41,623 bases of DNA from Actinomadura darangshiensis. GTDB taxonomy: Bacteria; Actinomycetota; Actinomycetes; Streptosporangiales; Streptosporangiaceae. Position 1 is the stretch's first letter. Every line of letters starts with the position of its first letter. Positions 19,572-27,321 of the stretch are shown here, piece by piece. The stretch is taken from positions 1-41,623 of the forward strand of contig NZ_SMKY01000049.1 of NCBI RefSeq assembly GCF_004349235.1, in the 5' to 3' direction. Made by a program: the position numbers and the translations under genes. A model generated the notes under the pieces. It did no database searches and was not told the origin of the DNA. It saw only the letters and a list, made by a program, of their open reading frames with translations.

Positions 19572-20780
19572 TCAGGATTCCCGATCACCCGTCCCCGGCA
19601 GGACGGCGACGACCTCCCAGCCGCCCTCCGGGCGCGGCCCCGCGTACAGCCGCCCGCCGAGCGCGCCGACCCGCTCGGTCAGCCCGGTGAGGCCGAACCC
19701 GCCGGACGGCAGCCGCCGGCCGCGGCCCCGCCCGTCGTCGCGGACCGCGACCTCGACGTCGGGGCCGACGCGCGCCACCGTGACCCGCACGCTCGCGGCG
19801 TCGGCGGCGTGCTTGCGGATGTTGGTCAGCGCCTCCTGGACGACCCGGTGCGCCGACGCCGCCACCTCGGGCGGCAGCGTGCCCAGGTCGGGCGCGAGCG
19901 TCAGCGCGGCGGGCGGGTGGGTGAACCCTTCGACGAGGTCCTTCAGCTGCCCGAGGTCGCCGACGGGACGGGTGGTGGAGCCGCCGTCCGCGAGGGCCTC
20001 CCCGTCCGGCGCGTTCACGTTCTGCGCGTCCCGCAGCAGGCCGACCATGCGCCGCATCGAGGTGAGCGCCTCCGTGCCGGCCTTCTCGATCCCGCCGAAC
20101 ATCCGGTCGAGCTGCTCGGGCGTCTGCCCGGCCGCCCCCGACTGGGAGGTGAACCGCGCCGCCTGCGCCTGGACGACGATGCCCGTCACATGGTGGGCGA
20201 CGAAGTCGTGCAGGTCGCGGGCCAGCTCCAGCCGCTCGTCCCGGCGCGCCGCCGCCAGCGACCGGGACCGCCGCGCGTCCAGCGCCCGCAGGTAGAGGCC
20301 GACGCCGAGCGCGATCGCCACCGCGATGCCGAGCGGCGCGCTGATCACCGCCGCAGCGATCACCGACCAGCGCAGCGGCAGCGCGAGGATCGCCGCACCG
20401 AGCAGGATCGAGACCGGGACGAGCTGCTGGCGGCGGGTCCGCCAGACGATCCGCGCGATGACGATCAGCAGGCCGCCGACCTCGGCGAACACGCTCGGCG
20501 CACCGGCCTCCGGGTAGATCGCCAGGCCGAGGAACAGGGTGCTGAACGCCGACAGCGCCCCGGCGCCGATCGCCCAGAACGGCAGCCGCCGCCCGGAGAC
20601 CGCCGCCGCGTTGGCGACCGCGGCGATGACCACCATCCACATGGTGGCGGCGTCGTTGAGCGCGTCGACCGTGCAGGCCAGCAGGAACAGTCCCGCGAAC
20701 GAGGCGTAGCCGATGCGCAGCAGGCACCCGCCCACCGAGTGGATGCGGTCCAGCCGTGCTCCTACGTCACTCACGCTCAC
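19572..20780 (-). CDS. NarL-group sensor histidine kinase (HisKA_3)
   Basis: A 402-residue membrane kinase. The N-terminal half holds about six hydrophobic helices without a large external domain, as in the DesK/LiaS-like group that senses membrane or cell-envelope stress or responds through its transporter partner. The DHp domain has the phosphoacceptor in ARDLHDFVAHHVTG (His191). The HATPase_c end shows ALTNIRKHA (N box), VRDDGRGRG (G1) and GGFGLTGLTERV (G2). GTG 20780 is the first start; GTG 20774 is also possible. It is transcribed divergently from the small membrane gene and ABC transporter, from a 113-bp control region. Confidence 0.9.
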   Translation of the reverse strand: MSVSDVGARLDRIHSVGGCLLRIGYASFAGLFLLACTVDALNDAATMWMVVIAAVANAAAVSGRRLPFWAIGAGALSAFSTLFLGLAIYPEAGAPSVFAEVGGLLIVIARIVWRTRRQQLVPVSILLGAAILALPLRWSVIAAAVISAPLGIAVAIALGVGLYLRALDARRSRSLAAARRDERLELARDLHDFVAHHVTGIVVQAQAARFTSQSGAAGQTPEQLDRMFGGIEKAGTEALTSMRRMVGLLRDAQNVNAPDGEALADGGSTTRPVGDLGQLKDLVEGFTHPPAALTLAPDLGTLPPEVAASAHRVVQEALTNIRKHAADAASVRVTVARVGPDVEVAVRDDGRGRGRRLPSGGFGLTGLTERVGALGGRLYAGPRPEGGWEVVAVLPGTGDRES

Positions 20781-20795
20781 GCAGCGTACGACCCA

Positions 20796-20857
20796 TTGCG
20801 GACTGGCGTATCGACCGTTCGGCCGATCCGGCGCCTTGCGGACCGGACCTGTGTCCG
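20796..20857. promoter_or_regulatory. Repeats in the two-component/ABC divergent control region
   Basis: TTGCGGACTGG (20796-20806) and TTGCGGACCGG (20836-20846) are direct repeats exactly 40 bp apart, close to four helical turns. The second runs into CGGAC-CTGT-GTCCG (20844-20857), a perfect 5-bp inverted repeat. These are candidate binding sites for the NarL-type regulator. Confidence 0.45.
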
Positions 20858-20893
20858 ATGCGGCGCACCGGGCACCGCGCGCACGCTGGGAGC

Positions 20894-21067
20894 ATGTACC
20901 TGATCTACGTTCCCCTCATCGCCGTGTTCGCCGCTTTCGTGATCTACGCCGGCGTCGTGATGCCCGCCATGGAGATCGTCGAGTCGCTCAAGAACCGGCG
21001 CCGCTCCCGCGCCCCCGACAACGTGGTCGAGCTCCACCGCCCCGCGCAGCGCCGGGAGGCGGCGTGA
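20894..21067 (+). CDS. Small single-pass membrane protein coupled to ABC transporter
   Basis: A 57-residue protein: an N-terminal hydrophobic helix (YLIYVPLIAVFAAFVIYAGVV, about residues 2-22), a short amphipathic part (MPAMEIVESLKN) and a basic cytoplasmic tail (RRRSRAPDNVVELHRPAQRR). Its stop overlaps the GTG start of the ABC ATPase by 4 nt, so the two are made together. The ribosome binding site GGGAG is unusually close to the ATG. I do not recognise a named family; position suggests an accessory or regulator of the transporter, which is inference. Confidence 0.7.
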   Translation: MYLIYVPLIAVFAAFVIYAGVVMPAMEIVESLKNRRRSRAPDNVVELHRPAQRREAA

Positions 21068-21738
21068 CCGAGCCGGTCCTGCTCGGCCGCGGGCTGGTGA
21101 AGCGGTTCGGGACGGCCGTCGCGCTGGACGGCGTCGACCTGGCCGCCGGCCGCGCCGAGGCCGTCGCGATCATGGGCCCGTCCGGGTCCGGGAAGTCGAC
21201 GCTGCTGCACTGCCTCGCCGGGATCATGAAGCCGGACGCGGGCGAGGTGCACCTGCTCGGCCAGCGGATCGACACGCTCGGCGAGCGCCGCCGCAGCGCG
21301 CTGCGCCGGGGCCGGTTCGGCTTCGTGTTCCAGTTCGGGCAGCTGCTTCCCGAGCTGCCCGCCGTGGAGAACGTCGCGCTGCCGCTGATGCTGAGCGGCA
21401 CGTCCCGGCGGGAGGCGGTGCAGGCGGCGGGCTCCTGGTTCGGGCCGCTGGGCCTGGACGGGCTGGAGCACCGGCGTCCGGGCGAGCTGTCCGGCGGCCA
21501 GGCGCAGCGGGTCGCGATCGCGCGGGCGCTCGTGCCGCGTCCGGCCGTCGTGTTCGCGGACGAGCCGACCGGCGCGCTCGACCAGAGCACCGGCCACGAC
21601 ACGATGCGCCTGCTCGTCGAGGCCACCAAGCACAACGGAGCGTCCCTGGTCGTCGTGACCCACGACCCTTCCGTGGCCGCATGGTGCGACCGGGTCACCG
21701 AGGTCCGGGACGGCCGCGTCCTGCAGAGGGCGGCCTGA
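21064..21738 (+). CDS. ABC transporter ATP-binding protein (MacB/LolD-like)
   Basis: A 224-residue ATPase with all motifs: Walker A GPSGSGKST, Q loop in FVFQFGQLLPELPAVENVAL, signature LSGGQAQRVAIARAL, Walker B AVVFADEPTGALD and the H-loop THDPSVA. This subclass partners with FtsX-type permeases and usually drives efflux of peptides or antibiotics, or works as a resistance or sensing module. The GTG start overlaps the preceding 57-residue gene by 4 nt, and the stop shares one base with the ATG of the permease (TGATG). Regulation is probably by the divergent two-component system. Confidence 0.94.
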   Translation: MTEPVLLGRGLVKRFGTAVALDGVDLAAGRAEAVAIMGPSGSGKSTLLHCLAGIMKPDAGEVHLLGQRIDTLGERRRSALRRGRFGFVFQFGQLLPELPAVENVALPLMLSGTSRREAVQAAGSWFGPLGLDGLEHRRPGELSGGQAQRVAIARALVPRPAVVFADEPTGALDQSTGHDTMRLLVEATKHNGASLVVVTHDPSVAAWCDRVTEVRDGRVLQRAA

Positions 21739-23735
21739 TGCGCACGGCGGTGGAACTCTCGTGGCGGCTGCTGCGCGGCGGCGGCCGGCGCTCCATGGTG
21801 GGCTCGCTTCTCACCCTCGCGGCCGTGGCCGTCTCGACCGGGCTGCTCCTGTTCGCGGTGGGCGCCAATCACGCGTTCCTGCAGCGTGCCCATGCCGACG
21901 CCTGGCGACATCCCGGGGACTCGGTCGCGAACCCGACCGCGATCGAGGCGCTGTCGACGGACTACGTCCAGGGCGAGCCGGTCACGATCATCGACCTGGC
22001 CGCGCTGAACGGCGACGCGCCCGTGCCTCCCGGCATGTCCCGTTTCCCGGAGCCCGGCGAGGTGTGGACGTCGCCCGCCCTGGCCCACCTGATGAAGGAC
22101 CTGCCCGCCGACCAGCTCGCGAAGCGGTTCCCCTCCCCGTCGGGCACGCTCGGACGTGACGCGCTCGTCCATCCGGGCGAACTCGTCGCCGTGATCGGAC
22201 GCACCGCCGGCGACCCCGCGACGACCGCCCGCCGCGACGTCGTCGAGCACCTGGGAGCGACCGGCGGCCCGTCCCGGATCGACCGCTTCGAAACGGACGC
22301 GTCCTGGTCGGCGGACGTCTACCTCCTGCTCGCCGGACTGGCGTCGGTGCTGATGGTCGTCCCGCTCCTGGTCTTCGGCGGCGCGGCGGCCCGCCTCACC
22401 GTGGCCCGCCGCGACAGCCGCCTCGCCGCGCTGCGGCTGGTCGGCGCGACCCCCGGGCAGGTCGTCGCGATCACCACGGCGGAGGCCGTGCTGACCGCCG
22501 CCGCGGGCGCCCTGGCCGGTCTCGTGCTCTACGCGGCGTCGGTTCCGCTGCTCACCCACATCACGATCGCGGGCGGCGGCTGGTTCGCCGGCGACCTGTG
22601 GCCGGGCCCGCCCCTCCTCGCCGGCGTCCTCGCGGCGGTGCCCCTGCTCGTCGGCGCCAGCGCCGTCATCGGCCTGCGCCGCGTCGTCGTCAGCCCCCTC
22701 GGCGTCGCCCGCCGCGAGACCCCGCCCGGCATGCGGGCCGTCCGGATCCTCGCCCTGGCCGCCGTCGTGATCGCGTTCGGGGTGGCCGGCGGCGGGCTGA
22801 TCGACATGGGCCGGGCGGGGATGATCGTGCTGATGGTCTTCCTGGTGCTGGCCTTCCTCGCGATCAACTTCGCGGGCCCGTGGGTGGTGGCGCTGATCGG
22901 CCGCCTGACCGCCGCGACCGCGCGCCGCCCCGCCCGCCTGCTGGCCGGGCGCCGCCTCGTGGACGACCCGCGCTCGGCCTGGCGGACGGTCGCCGGCGTC
23001 GCGCTCACCGGCTTCGTCGCGGGCTTCCTCGCGCTGCTGAACGCCGGCCCGTCCTCGGGCGGACCGCCGGACGAGCTCCGGGTGGCCGTCCCGTACGAGC
23101 GGTCCGCCGCCGTCGCCGGCCAGGCGGAGAAGCGGCTCGCCGGCATCGACGCGAACGTCTCGGTGAAGAGGACCGAGACGAGGGACGACCCGTTGGACGC
23201 GGACGGCCCGGTCACCACCACGGGCGTCGTGACGGTCACGGCCCCGGGCGGAACCGCGGCCGTCGACCGGGCCCGCACGGCGCTCACCGGGCTCGTACCG
23301 GGCAAGGTCGTCACCACCGGGGCGGACGAAGACGTGACCGGCGACCGCCTCCTCGCCGACCTGCGGACCGGCGCCCTCACCGTCCTCGTCGTCTCGTTCC
23401 TGATCGCCATCACGAGCGCGGGCATCACGAGCGCGTCCGCCGTCCTGGACCGCCGCCAGGCCTACGCGATGCTGCGCCTCGCGGGCACGCCCCTCTCCGT
23501 CCTCGACAGGGCCCGCCGCCAGGAGACCCTCATCCCGCTCGTCGTCATGGGCGGCGGCTCACTCCTCACGGGCCTGTTCTTCGGTCTCCCGTTCGCCCAG
23601 GGCTTCGGCTTCTCCGGCCTCATCGGCCTCGCCGCCTTCGTCGTCCTCGGCTTCGGCGGCATCCTCGGCGCCGGTGCGCTGAGTCGCCCGCTGTTGCGCT
23701 CGGTGACGGCCGATCCGGCCCCGCGCCCCGACTAG
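21738..23735 (+). CDS. FtsX-type ABC transporter permease
   Basis: A 665-residue permease with FtsX-family topology: an N-terminal helix (MVGSLLTLAAVAVSTGLLLF, about residues 21-40), a roughly 160-residue outer domain, a block of helices around SADVYLLLAGLASVLMVVPL with the RRDSRLAALRLVGATPGQVV coupling segment, then a central pair, a second smaller outer domain and a final three-helix FtsX block with a second coupling segment (RRQAYAMLRLAGTP). The start is ATG 21738, overlapping the ATPase stop by one base. Substrate is unknown; such proteins near NarL-type regulators commonly handle peptide antibiotics. Confidence 0.9.
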   Translation: MRTAVELSWRLLRGGGRRSMVGSLLTLAAVAVSTGLLLFAVGANHAFLQRAHADAWRHPGDSVANPTAIEALSTDYVQGEPVTIIDLAALNGDAPVPPGMSRFPEPGEVWTSPALAHLMKDLPADQLAKRFPSPSGTLGRDALVHPGELVAVIGRTAGDPATTARRDVVEHLGATGGPSRIDRFETDASWSADVYLLLAGLASVLMVVPLLVFGGAAARLTVARRDSRLAALRLVGATPGQVVAITTAEAVLTAAAGALAGLVLYAASVPLLTHITIAGGGWFAGDLWPGPPLLAGVLAAVPLLVGASAVIGLRRVVVSPLGVARRETPPGMRAVRILALAAVVIAFGVAGGGLIDMGRAGMIVLMVFLVLAFLAINFAGPWVVALIGRLTAATARRPARLLAGRRLVDDPRSAWRTVAGVALTGFVAGFLALLNAGPSSGGPPDELRVAVPYERSAAVAGQAEKRLAGIDANVSVKRTETRDDPLDADGPVTTTGVVTVTAPGGTAAVDRARTALTGLVPGKVVTTGADEDVTGDRLLADLRTGALTVLVVSFLIAITSAGITSASAVLDRRQAYAMLRLAGTPLSVLDRARRQETLIPLVVMGGGSLLTGLFFGLPFAQGFGFSGLIGLAAFVVLGFGGILGAGALSRPLLRSVTADPAPRPD

Positions 23736-23736
23736 C

Positions 23737-23752
23737 TCGAATGAGCATTCGA
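23737..23752. promoter_or_regulatory. LexA-like 16-bp palindrome
   Basis: TCGAATG-AG-CATTCGA, perfect 7-bp arms, two bases after the permease stop codon. It has the same spacing as the actinobacterial SOS box (TCGAAY-N4-RTTCGA) but with T/A in place of the C/G of GAAC/GTTC, so it is a weak LexA candidate or another regulator's site. Confidence 0.4.
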
Positions 23753-23911
23753 AAATGTCAGACCCGGCCCGTAGCGTTGACCTTGTGATTTAGGAGACAG
23801 CTGGGAACAGCCGTCGAACCAAGTGGCTTGTAGTGACGTACCTAGGGGTATGTGACAGACGGTGGCACCCGCATCGGGGCGGCCCACCGGGTCAAGGAAG
23901 GGGTGTCGGTA

Positions 23912-24130
23912 GTGAGTGCAGCGACAGGCACGTTCCATCTCTCCCACCCGCGGCTTGACGGGCCCGCCGAGCGGACCGTCGTGGAGCCGTGGCTCACCGG
24001 GCTCTCCCATGCGACGCTGAACGCCTACGCCGAGACCGCCGGCCCGCTGGCCGCGGTCGAGGCGCTCCCCGTGCGGCCGGCGCCGACCGTCCGGCTCACC
24101 CCCTCCCGCCGTATCGCCGCGGCGGCCTGA
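23912..24130 (+). CDS. Small hypothetical protein (72 residues)
   Basis: I do not recognise this product. It reads SAATGTFHLSHPRLDG, then ERTVVEPWLTGLSHATLNAY, AETAGPLAAVEALP and a basic C-terminus TVRLTPSRRIAAAA. No membrane segment, no signal peptide, no cysteine. GTG 23912 is chosen over an earlier in-frame GTG (23852) because AAGGAAGGGG lies upstream at 23894-23903. It is closed by a strong hairpin terminator, consistent with a short monocistronic transcript. The 176 bp upstream of it is relatively rich in A/T for this genome and carries short palindromes, so it looks like a regulated promoter, but no convincing -35/-10 pair was found. Confidence 0.6.
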   Translation: MSAATGTFHLSHPRLDGPAERTVVEPWLTGLSHATLNAYAETAGPLAAVEALPVRPAPTVRLTPSRRIAAAA

Positions 24131-24135
24131 CGACC

Positions 24136-24181
24136 AGCGGAAAAGGGGATCGAGGGCAGCCGCCCCGGTCCCCTTTCCGCT
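24136..24181 (+). terminator. Hairpin terminator after the 72-residue gene
   Basis: AGCGGAAAAGGGGA (24136-24149) pairs with TCCCCTTTCCGCT (24169-24181), one bulged A, 19-nt loop. It starts 5 nt after the stop codon. No U tract follows, as is common in actinobacteria. Confidence 0.7.
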
Positions 24182-24209
24182 GTCCTGTCGTCTCATATAT
24201 TGATACGCA

Positions 24210-24228
24210 TTTCTCAAAACCTGAGAAA
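24210..24228. promoter_or_regulatory. Candidate operator upstream of the methyltransferase
   Basis: TTTCTCA (24210-24216) and TGAGAAA (24222-24228), perfect 7-bp arms with a 5-nt centre AAACC. It lies in the A/T-rich 90-bp promoter region, 42 bp before the ATG at 24271, next to TATATT (24196-24201), a possible -10. Confidence 0.45.
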
Positions 24229-24270
24229 GTCTTCTACCGTGAGGGCACCGGACACAGAGAGGTGATCCCG

Positions 24271-25071
24271 ATGCCCGCGGACGCGATCTACACCCACGGC
24301 CACCACGAGAGCGTGCTGAGCGCGCACCAGTGGCGGACGGTCGAGAACTCCGCCGCCCACCTGATCGAGCACCTGCGCCCGGGCCTGGCCGTGCTGGACG
24401 CCGGCTGCGGCCCCGGGACGATCACCGCCGGGCTGGCCGAGCGCGTGGCGCCCGGACGGGTCGTGGCGGCCGACTCCGCCGAGACCGTCCTCGGCGAAGC
24501 CCGCAAGAACGCCGCGGGCCTGGACAACGTCGAGTTCGCGGTCGCCGACGTCCACGCCCTGGACTACGCGGACGACACGTTCGACATCGTCCACTCGCAC
24601 CAGGTCCTGCAGCACATCGCCGACCCCGTCCAGGCCCTGCGCGAGATGCGGCGCGTCACCAGGCCCGGCGGTGTCGTCGCCGCCCGCGAGGCCGACTTCG
24701 GCACCATGATCTGGTACCCGGACCCGCCCGGCATGGACTCCTGGCTGCCGATCTACTACAAGGTGGCCCGCGGTAACGGAGGCGAACCCGACGCCGGCCG
24801 CCGGCTGGTCTCCTGGGCCCGCGCCGCCGGGTTCACCGACGTCACCGCGTCCGCCTCGGCCTGGTGCTACGCCACCCCCGAGGAACGCGAATGGTGGAGC
24901 GAGTCGTGGGGCGGCCGCATGATCCGGTCGTCGGTCGCCGACCAGGCCGTCGCCGGCGGCCACGCCACCCGCGAGGAACTGCGGCGCGTCTACGCGGGCT
25001 GGAAGACCTGGGCCGCCGCCGAGGACGGCTGGTACTCGGTGACCCACGGCGAGATCATCTGCCGCCTCTGA
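24271..25071 (+). CDS. Class I SAM-dependent methyltransferase (UbiE/COQ5-like)
   Basis: A 266-residue soluble enzyme. SAM-binding motif I is LAVLDAGCGPGTITAGLAERV (about residues 38-58 as the span), the acidic residue of motif II is in RVVAADSAE, motif post-II VEFAVADVHAL and FDIVHSHQVLQHIADPVQAL is the motif IV/V region. The substrate-specific C-terminal part begins near MIWYPDPPGMD. N-terminal YTHGHHESVLSAHQWRT is shared with a group of actinobacterial methyltransferases of unknown substrate. I start it at ATG 24271 (AGAGAGG upstream); GTG 24262 is in frame. The stop overlaps the convergent membrane gene by 17 nt. Confidence 0.9.
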   Translation: MPADAIYTHGHHESVLSAHQWRTVENSAAHLIEHLRPGLAVLDAGCGPGTITAGLAERVAPGRVVAADSAETVLGEARKNAAGLDNVEFAVADVHALDYADDTFDIVHSHQVLQHIADPVQALREMRRVTRPGGVVAAREADFGTMIWYPDPPGMDSWLPIYYKVARGNGGEPDAGRRLVSWARAAGFTDVTASASAWCYATPEEREWWSESWGGRMIRSSVADQAVAGGHATREELRRVYAGWKTWAAAEDGWYSVTHGEIICRL

Positions 25072-25492
25072 CCCGCGGTCCGGCACGGGTGCGGAACGCG
25101 GCGAGGCCCGACAGGGCCGCCACGACCGCGAAGGCCGCCGTCCAGGGCAGTGACGCCCCCACGTCCTGGAACGGTGCCACGTCGCCCGCCGGGTCGTCGG
25201 CCGAGTAGACGATCTCGACCGTGCCGCCCCGCCGCGCGTCGCGCGGCCAGCCGCTGCGTCTGTCCTCCGCACTCACCGTCCGGCCGTCGCGCGTGGTGAA
25301 CTCCACCACGAGGTGTCCGGACGATCGATTGCCGTCCGTCGCCAGCACCCGGGCCGTCGCCCGGGGCTTGCCCGTCTGCCCCGCCCACGCGGCGACCGCT
25401 CCGCCGCCCCACGTGACGGCGAGCAGCGCCATGACGCAGGCGAAGGCGATGCACGTGATGTGGACGATGCGATGTCGTGAGGCGGCCGGCAC
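25055..25492 (-). CDS. DUF3592-like membrane protein
   Basis: A 145-residue protein with an N-terminal helix (HITCIAFACVMALLAVTWGG, about residues 11-30), an external beta-rich domain (ATARVLAT, HLVVEFTTRDGRTVSA, GGTVEIVYSADDPAGDVAPF) and a C-terminal helix (LPWTAAFAVVAALSGLAAF). The VEIVYSADDPAGDV part is the DUF3592 hallmark; function is unknown. GTG 25492 follows AGGAAC at the correct distance. It starts 22 nt after the acetolactate-synthase-like gene on the same strand and so may be the last gene of that unit. Confidence 0.72.
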   Translation of the reverse strand: MPAASRHRIVHITCIAFACVMALLAVTWGGGAVAAWAGQTGKPRATARVLATDGNRSSGHLVVEFTTRDGRTVSAEDRRSGWPRDARRGGTVEIVYSADDPAGDVAPFQDVGASLPWTAAFAVVAALSGLAAFRTRAGPRVRGGR

Positions 25493-25514
25493 GTTCCTAT
25501 GATCACTTATCCGG

Positions 25515-27224
25515 TCAGAACGGGCCCGTCAGGTCGCCCAGCTGGTCGGTCAGCCGGAGGTTGTGGGAGTAGTCGACCGGGACGGTGATCACCGAGACCG
25601 CGTCGTCGGCCAGCGCCTTGCGGAGGGTGGGCAGGAGCTCGGCGGCCGCCTCGACGCGGTAGCCGCGGGCGCCGAAGCTCTCCGCGTACCGGACGAAGTC
25701 GGGGTTGCCGAACCTGATGTTGGAGCTGGCGCCGAGGTCGAGGTCCATCTTCCACTCGATCAGCCCGTAGGCGGAGTCGTCCCAGATCAGCACGGTGATC
25801 GGAATGTTCTCGCGGACGGCCGTCTCCAGTTCCTGCGAGTTCATCAGGAACGCGCCGTCGCCCGTCGCCGCCAGGACCTTGCGGTCGGGGTGGGCGAGCT
25901 TGGCGGCGATCGCGCCCGGGACGGAGAAGCCCATCGACGACAGGCCGTTGGAGACCAGCAGCGTGTTCGGCTCGTACGTCGGGTACATGCGGGCCATCCA
26001 CATCTTCACCGCGCCGGTGTCGGCGAGGACGATGTCGCCGCGGCCCATGGCGGCGCGGACGTCGGCGACGATGCGGCGCGGGGAGAGCGGGTGCCCGTCC
26101 TCGGTGGCGCCCTCGGCGAGCTCCTCGCGCATCATCTCGCGGATCCGGTGGCTCGTCGAGCGGAGCTCGTCCGTTGAATGGCGGTGGGTGGGGGCTGGAG
26201 GACGGTCTGTGCCGTTGATGTCGAAGCGGCGGTGCACGGAGTCGGCGAGGGCGTGCAGGGTGCGGGGGATGTCGCCCTGGATGCCGACCTCGACCGGGTA
26301 GTGGTCGTCGACCTCGGCGGGCGACTGGTGGATGTGGATGATCTTCTTGTCGGCGGCCGGGTTGATCTTGACGGGGTCGAACTCCTGCAGCTCGTAGCCC
26401 ACGGCGATGAGGACGTCCGCCTCGTCGAACCCGAAGTTCACGTAGTCGTGGCGCATGAAGCCGACCGCGCCGAGCGCGTTGCGGTGGTCGTCGGGGAAGA
26501 CGCCCTTGCCGTTGAACGTGGTCGCGACCGGCAGGCCGAGATGCTCGGAGAAGTACACGAGCGCGTCGCTCGCGCCGGCGCGGGTGGCGCCGTGGCCGGC
26601 CAGCACGATCGGCTGCCGCGCGAGCGCGATCACGTCGGCGGCGCGGGCGATCTGGGACGGCGACGGCTCCTGCGTGCGGACGACGTTCACCGGGAGGGGC
26701 CCCAGGCCGGCGGGCACCTTCGCCCGCTCGACGTCCTCCGGAATGGCCAGGTAGACCGCGCCGGGGCGTTCGGTCTGCGCGGTCTTGAACGCCTTGCGGA
26801 CCATCTCGGGCAGCGCTTCCGCGGTAGGGGCCAGCTCCGCCCACTTGGTGATCGGGCGGAACAGCGAGACCAGGTCGATGACCTGGTGCGACTCCTTGTA
26901 GATGCGGTCGAGGCCGACCTGGGCGGAGATCGCGACGACGGGCGTGCTGTTGGTGGTGGCGTCGGCGACGCCGAGCTGCATGTTGATCGCGCCGGGGCCG
27001 AGCGTCGCGGACGCCACGCCCGCCTTGCCGGTGAGGCGCCCGTAGATCTCCGCCATGAACGCCGCGCCCTGCTCGTGCCGGACGAGGATGTAGCGGATCG
27101 ACGAGTCGTTCAGCGCGTGGACGAAGTGGATGTTCTCCTCGCCCGGTATGCCGAAGACGTATTCGACGCCCTCCGCCTCAAGGGTCCTGACGAGCAGCCG
27201 GGCGGCGTCTTCCTGCGTGGACAT
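25515..27224 (-). CDS. Acetolactate synthase-like ThDP-dependent enzyme
   Basis: A 569-residue thiamine-diphosphate enzyme of the acetolactate synthase/pyruvate oxidase group, which decarboxylates 2-oxo acids and carboligates the product. The N-terminal PYR domain holds the cofactor-activating Glu51 in VRHEQGAAFMAEIYGRLTG and LGPGAINMQLGVADA. The middle domain is followed by the PP domain with the ThDP motif GDGAFLMNSQELETAV (Gly455 onward) ending in WDDSAYG, where many relatives have NN or ND. AlsS-like sequence pattern suggests a catabolic or stand-alone enzyme; no small regulatory subunit (IlvN) is adjacent. I chose ATG 27224, where homology starts; in-frame ATGs at 27236 and 27251 are alternatives. 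It follows the LLM gene by 97 nt. Confidence 0.88.
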   Translation of the reverse strand: MSTQEDAARLLVRTLEAEGVEYVFGIPGEENIHFVHALNDSSIRYILVRHEQGAAFMAEIYGRLTGKAGVASATLGPGAINMQLGVADATTNSTPVVAISAQVGLDRIYKESHQVIDLVSLFRPITKWAELAPTAEALPEMVRKAFKTAQTERPGAVYLAIPEDVERAKVPAGLGPLPVNVVRTQEPSPSQIARAADVIALARQPIVLAGHGATRAGASDALVYFSEHLGLPVATTFNGKGVFPDDHRNALGAVGFMRHDYVNFGFDEADVLIAVGYELQEFDPVKINPAADKKIIHIHQSPAEVDDHYPVEVGIQGDIPRTLHALADSVHRRFDINGTDRPPAPTHRHSTDELRSTSHRIREMMREELAEGATEDGHPLSPRRIVADVRAAMGRGDIVLADTGAVKMWMARMYPTYEPNTLLVSNGLSSMGFSVPGAIAAKLAHPDRKVLAATGDGAFLMNSQELETAVRENIPITVLIWDDSAYGLIEWKMDLDLGASSNIRFGNPDFVRYAESFGARGYRVEAAAELLPTLRKALADDAVSVITVPVDYSHNLRLTDQLGDLTGPF

Positions 27225-27252
27225 CGTGTGTCCCATCTCCAGTCTTTTCATC

Positions 27253-27281
27253 CCCTGGGTGCATCCGGTGCAGCACCCGGG
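27253..27281. promoter_or_regulatory. Intergenic hairpin between the LLM and ALS-like genes
   Basis: CCC-T-GGGTGC (27253-27262) pairs with GCACCC-GGG (27273-27281) with a single bulge and a 10-nt loop, 29 nt before the ATG at 27224. It could be an attenuator, an mRNA processing site or a weak terminator. Confidence 0.4.
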
Positions 27282-27321
27282 CCCCTGCCTCCATTCCGCG
27301 CCGTGATGTGTGCTTGATCTC

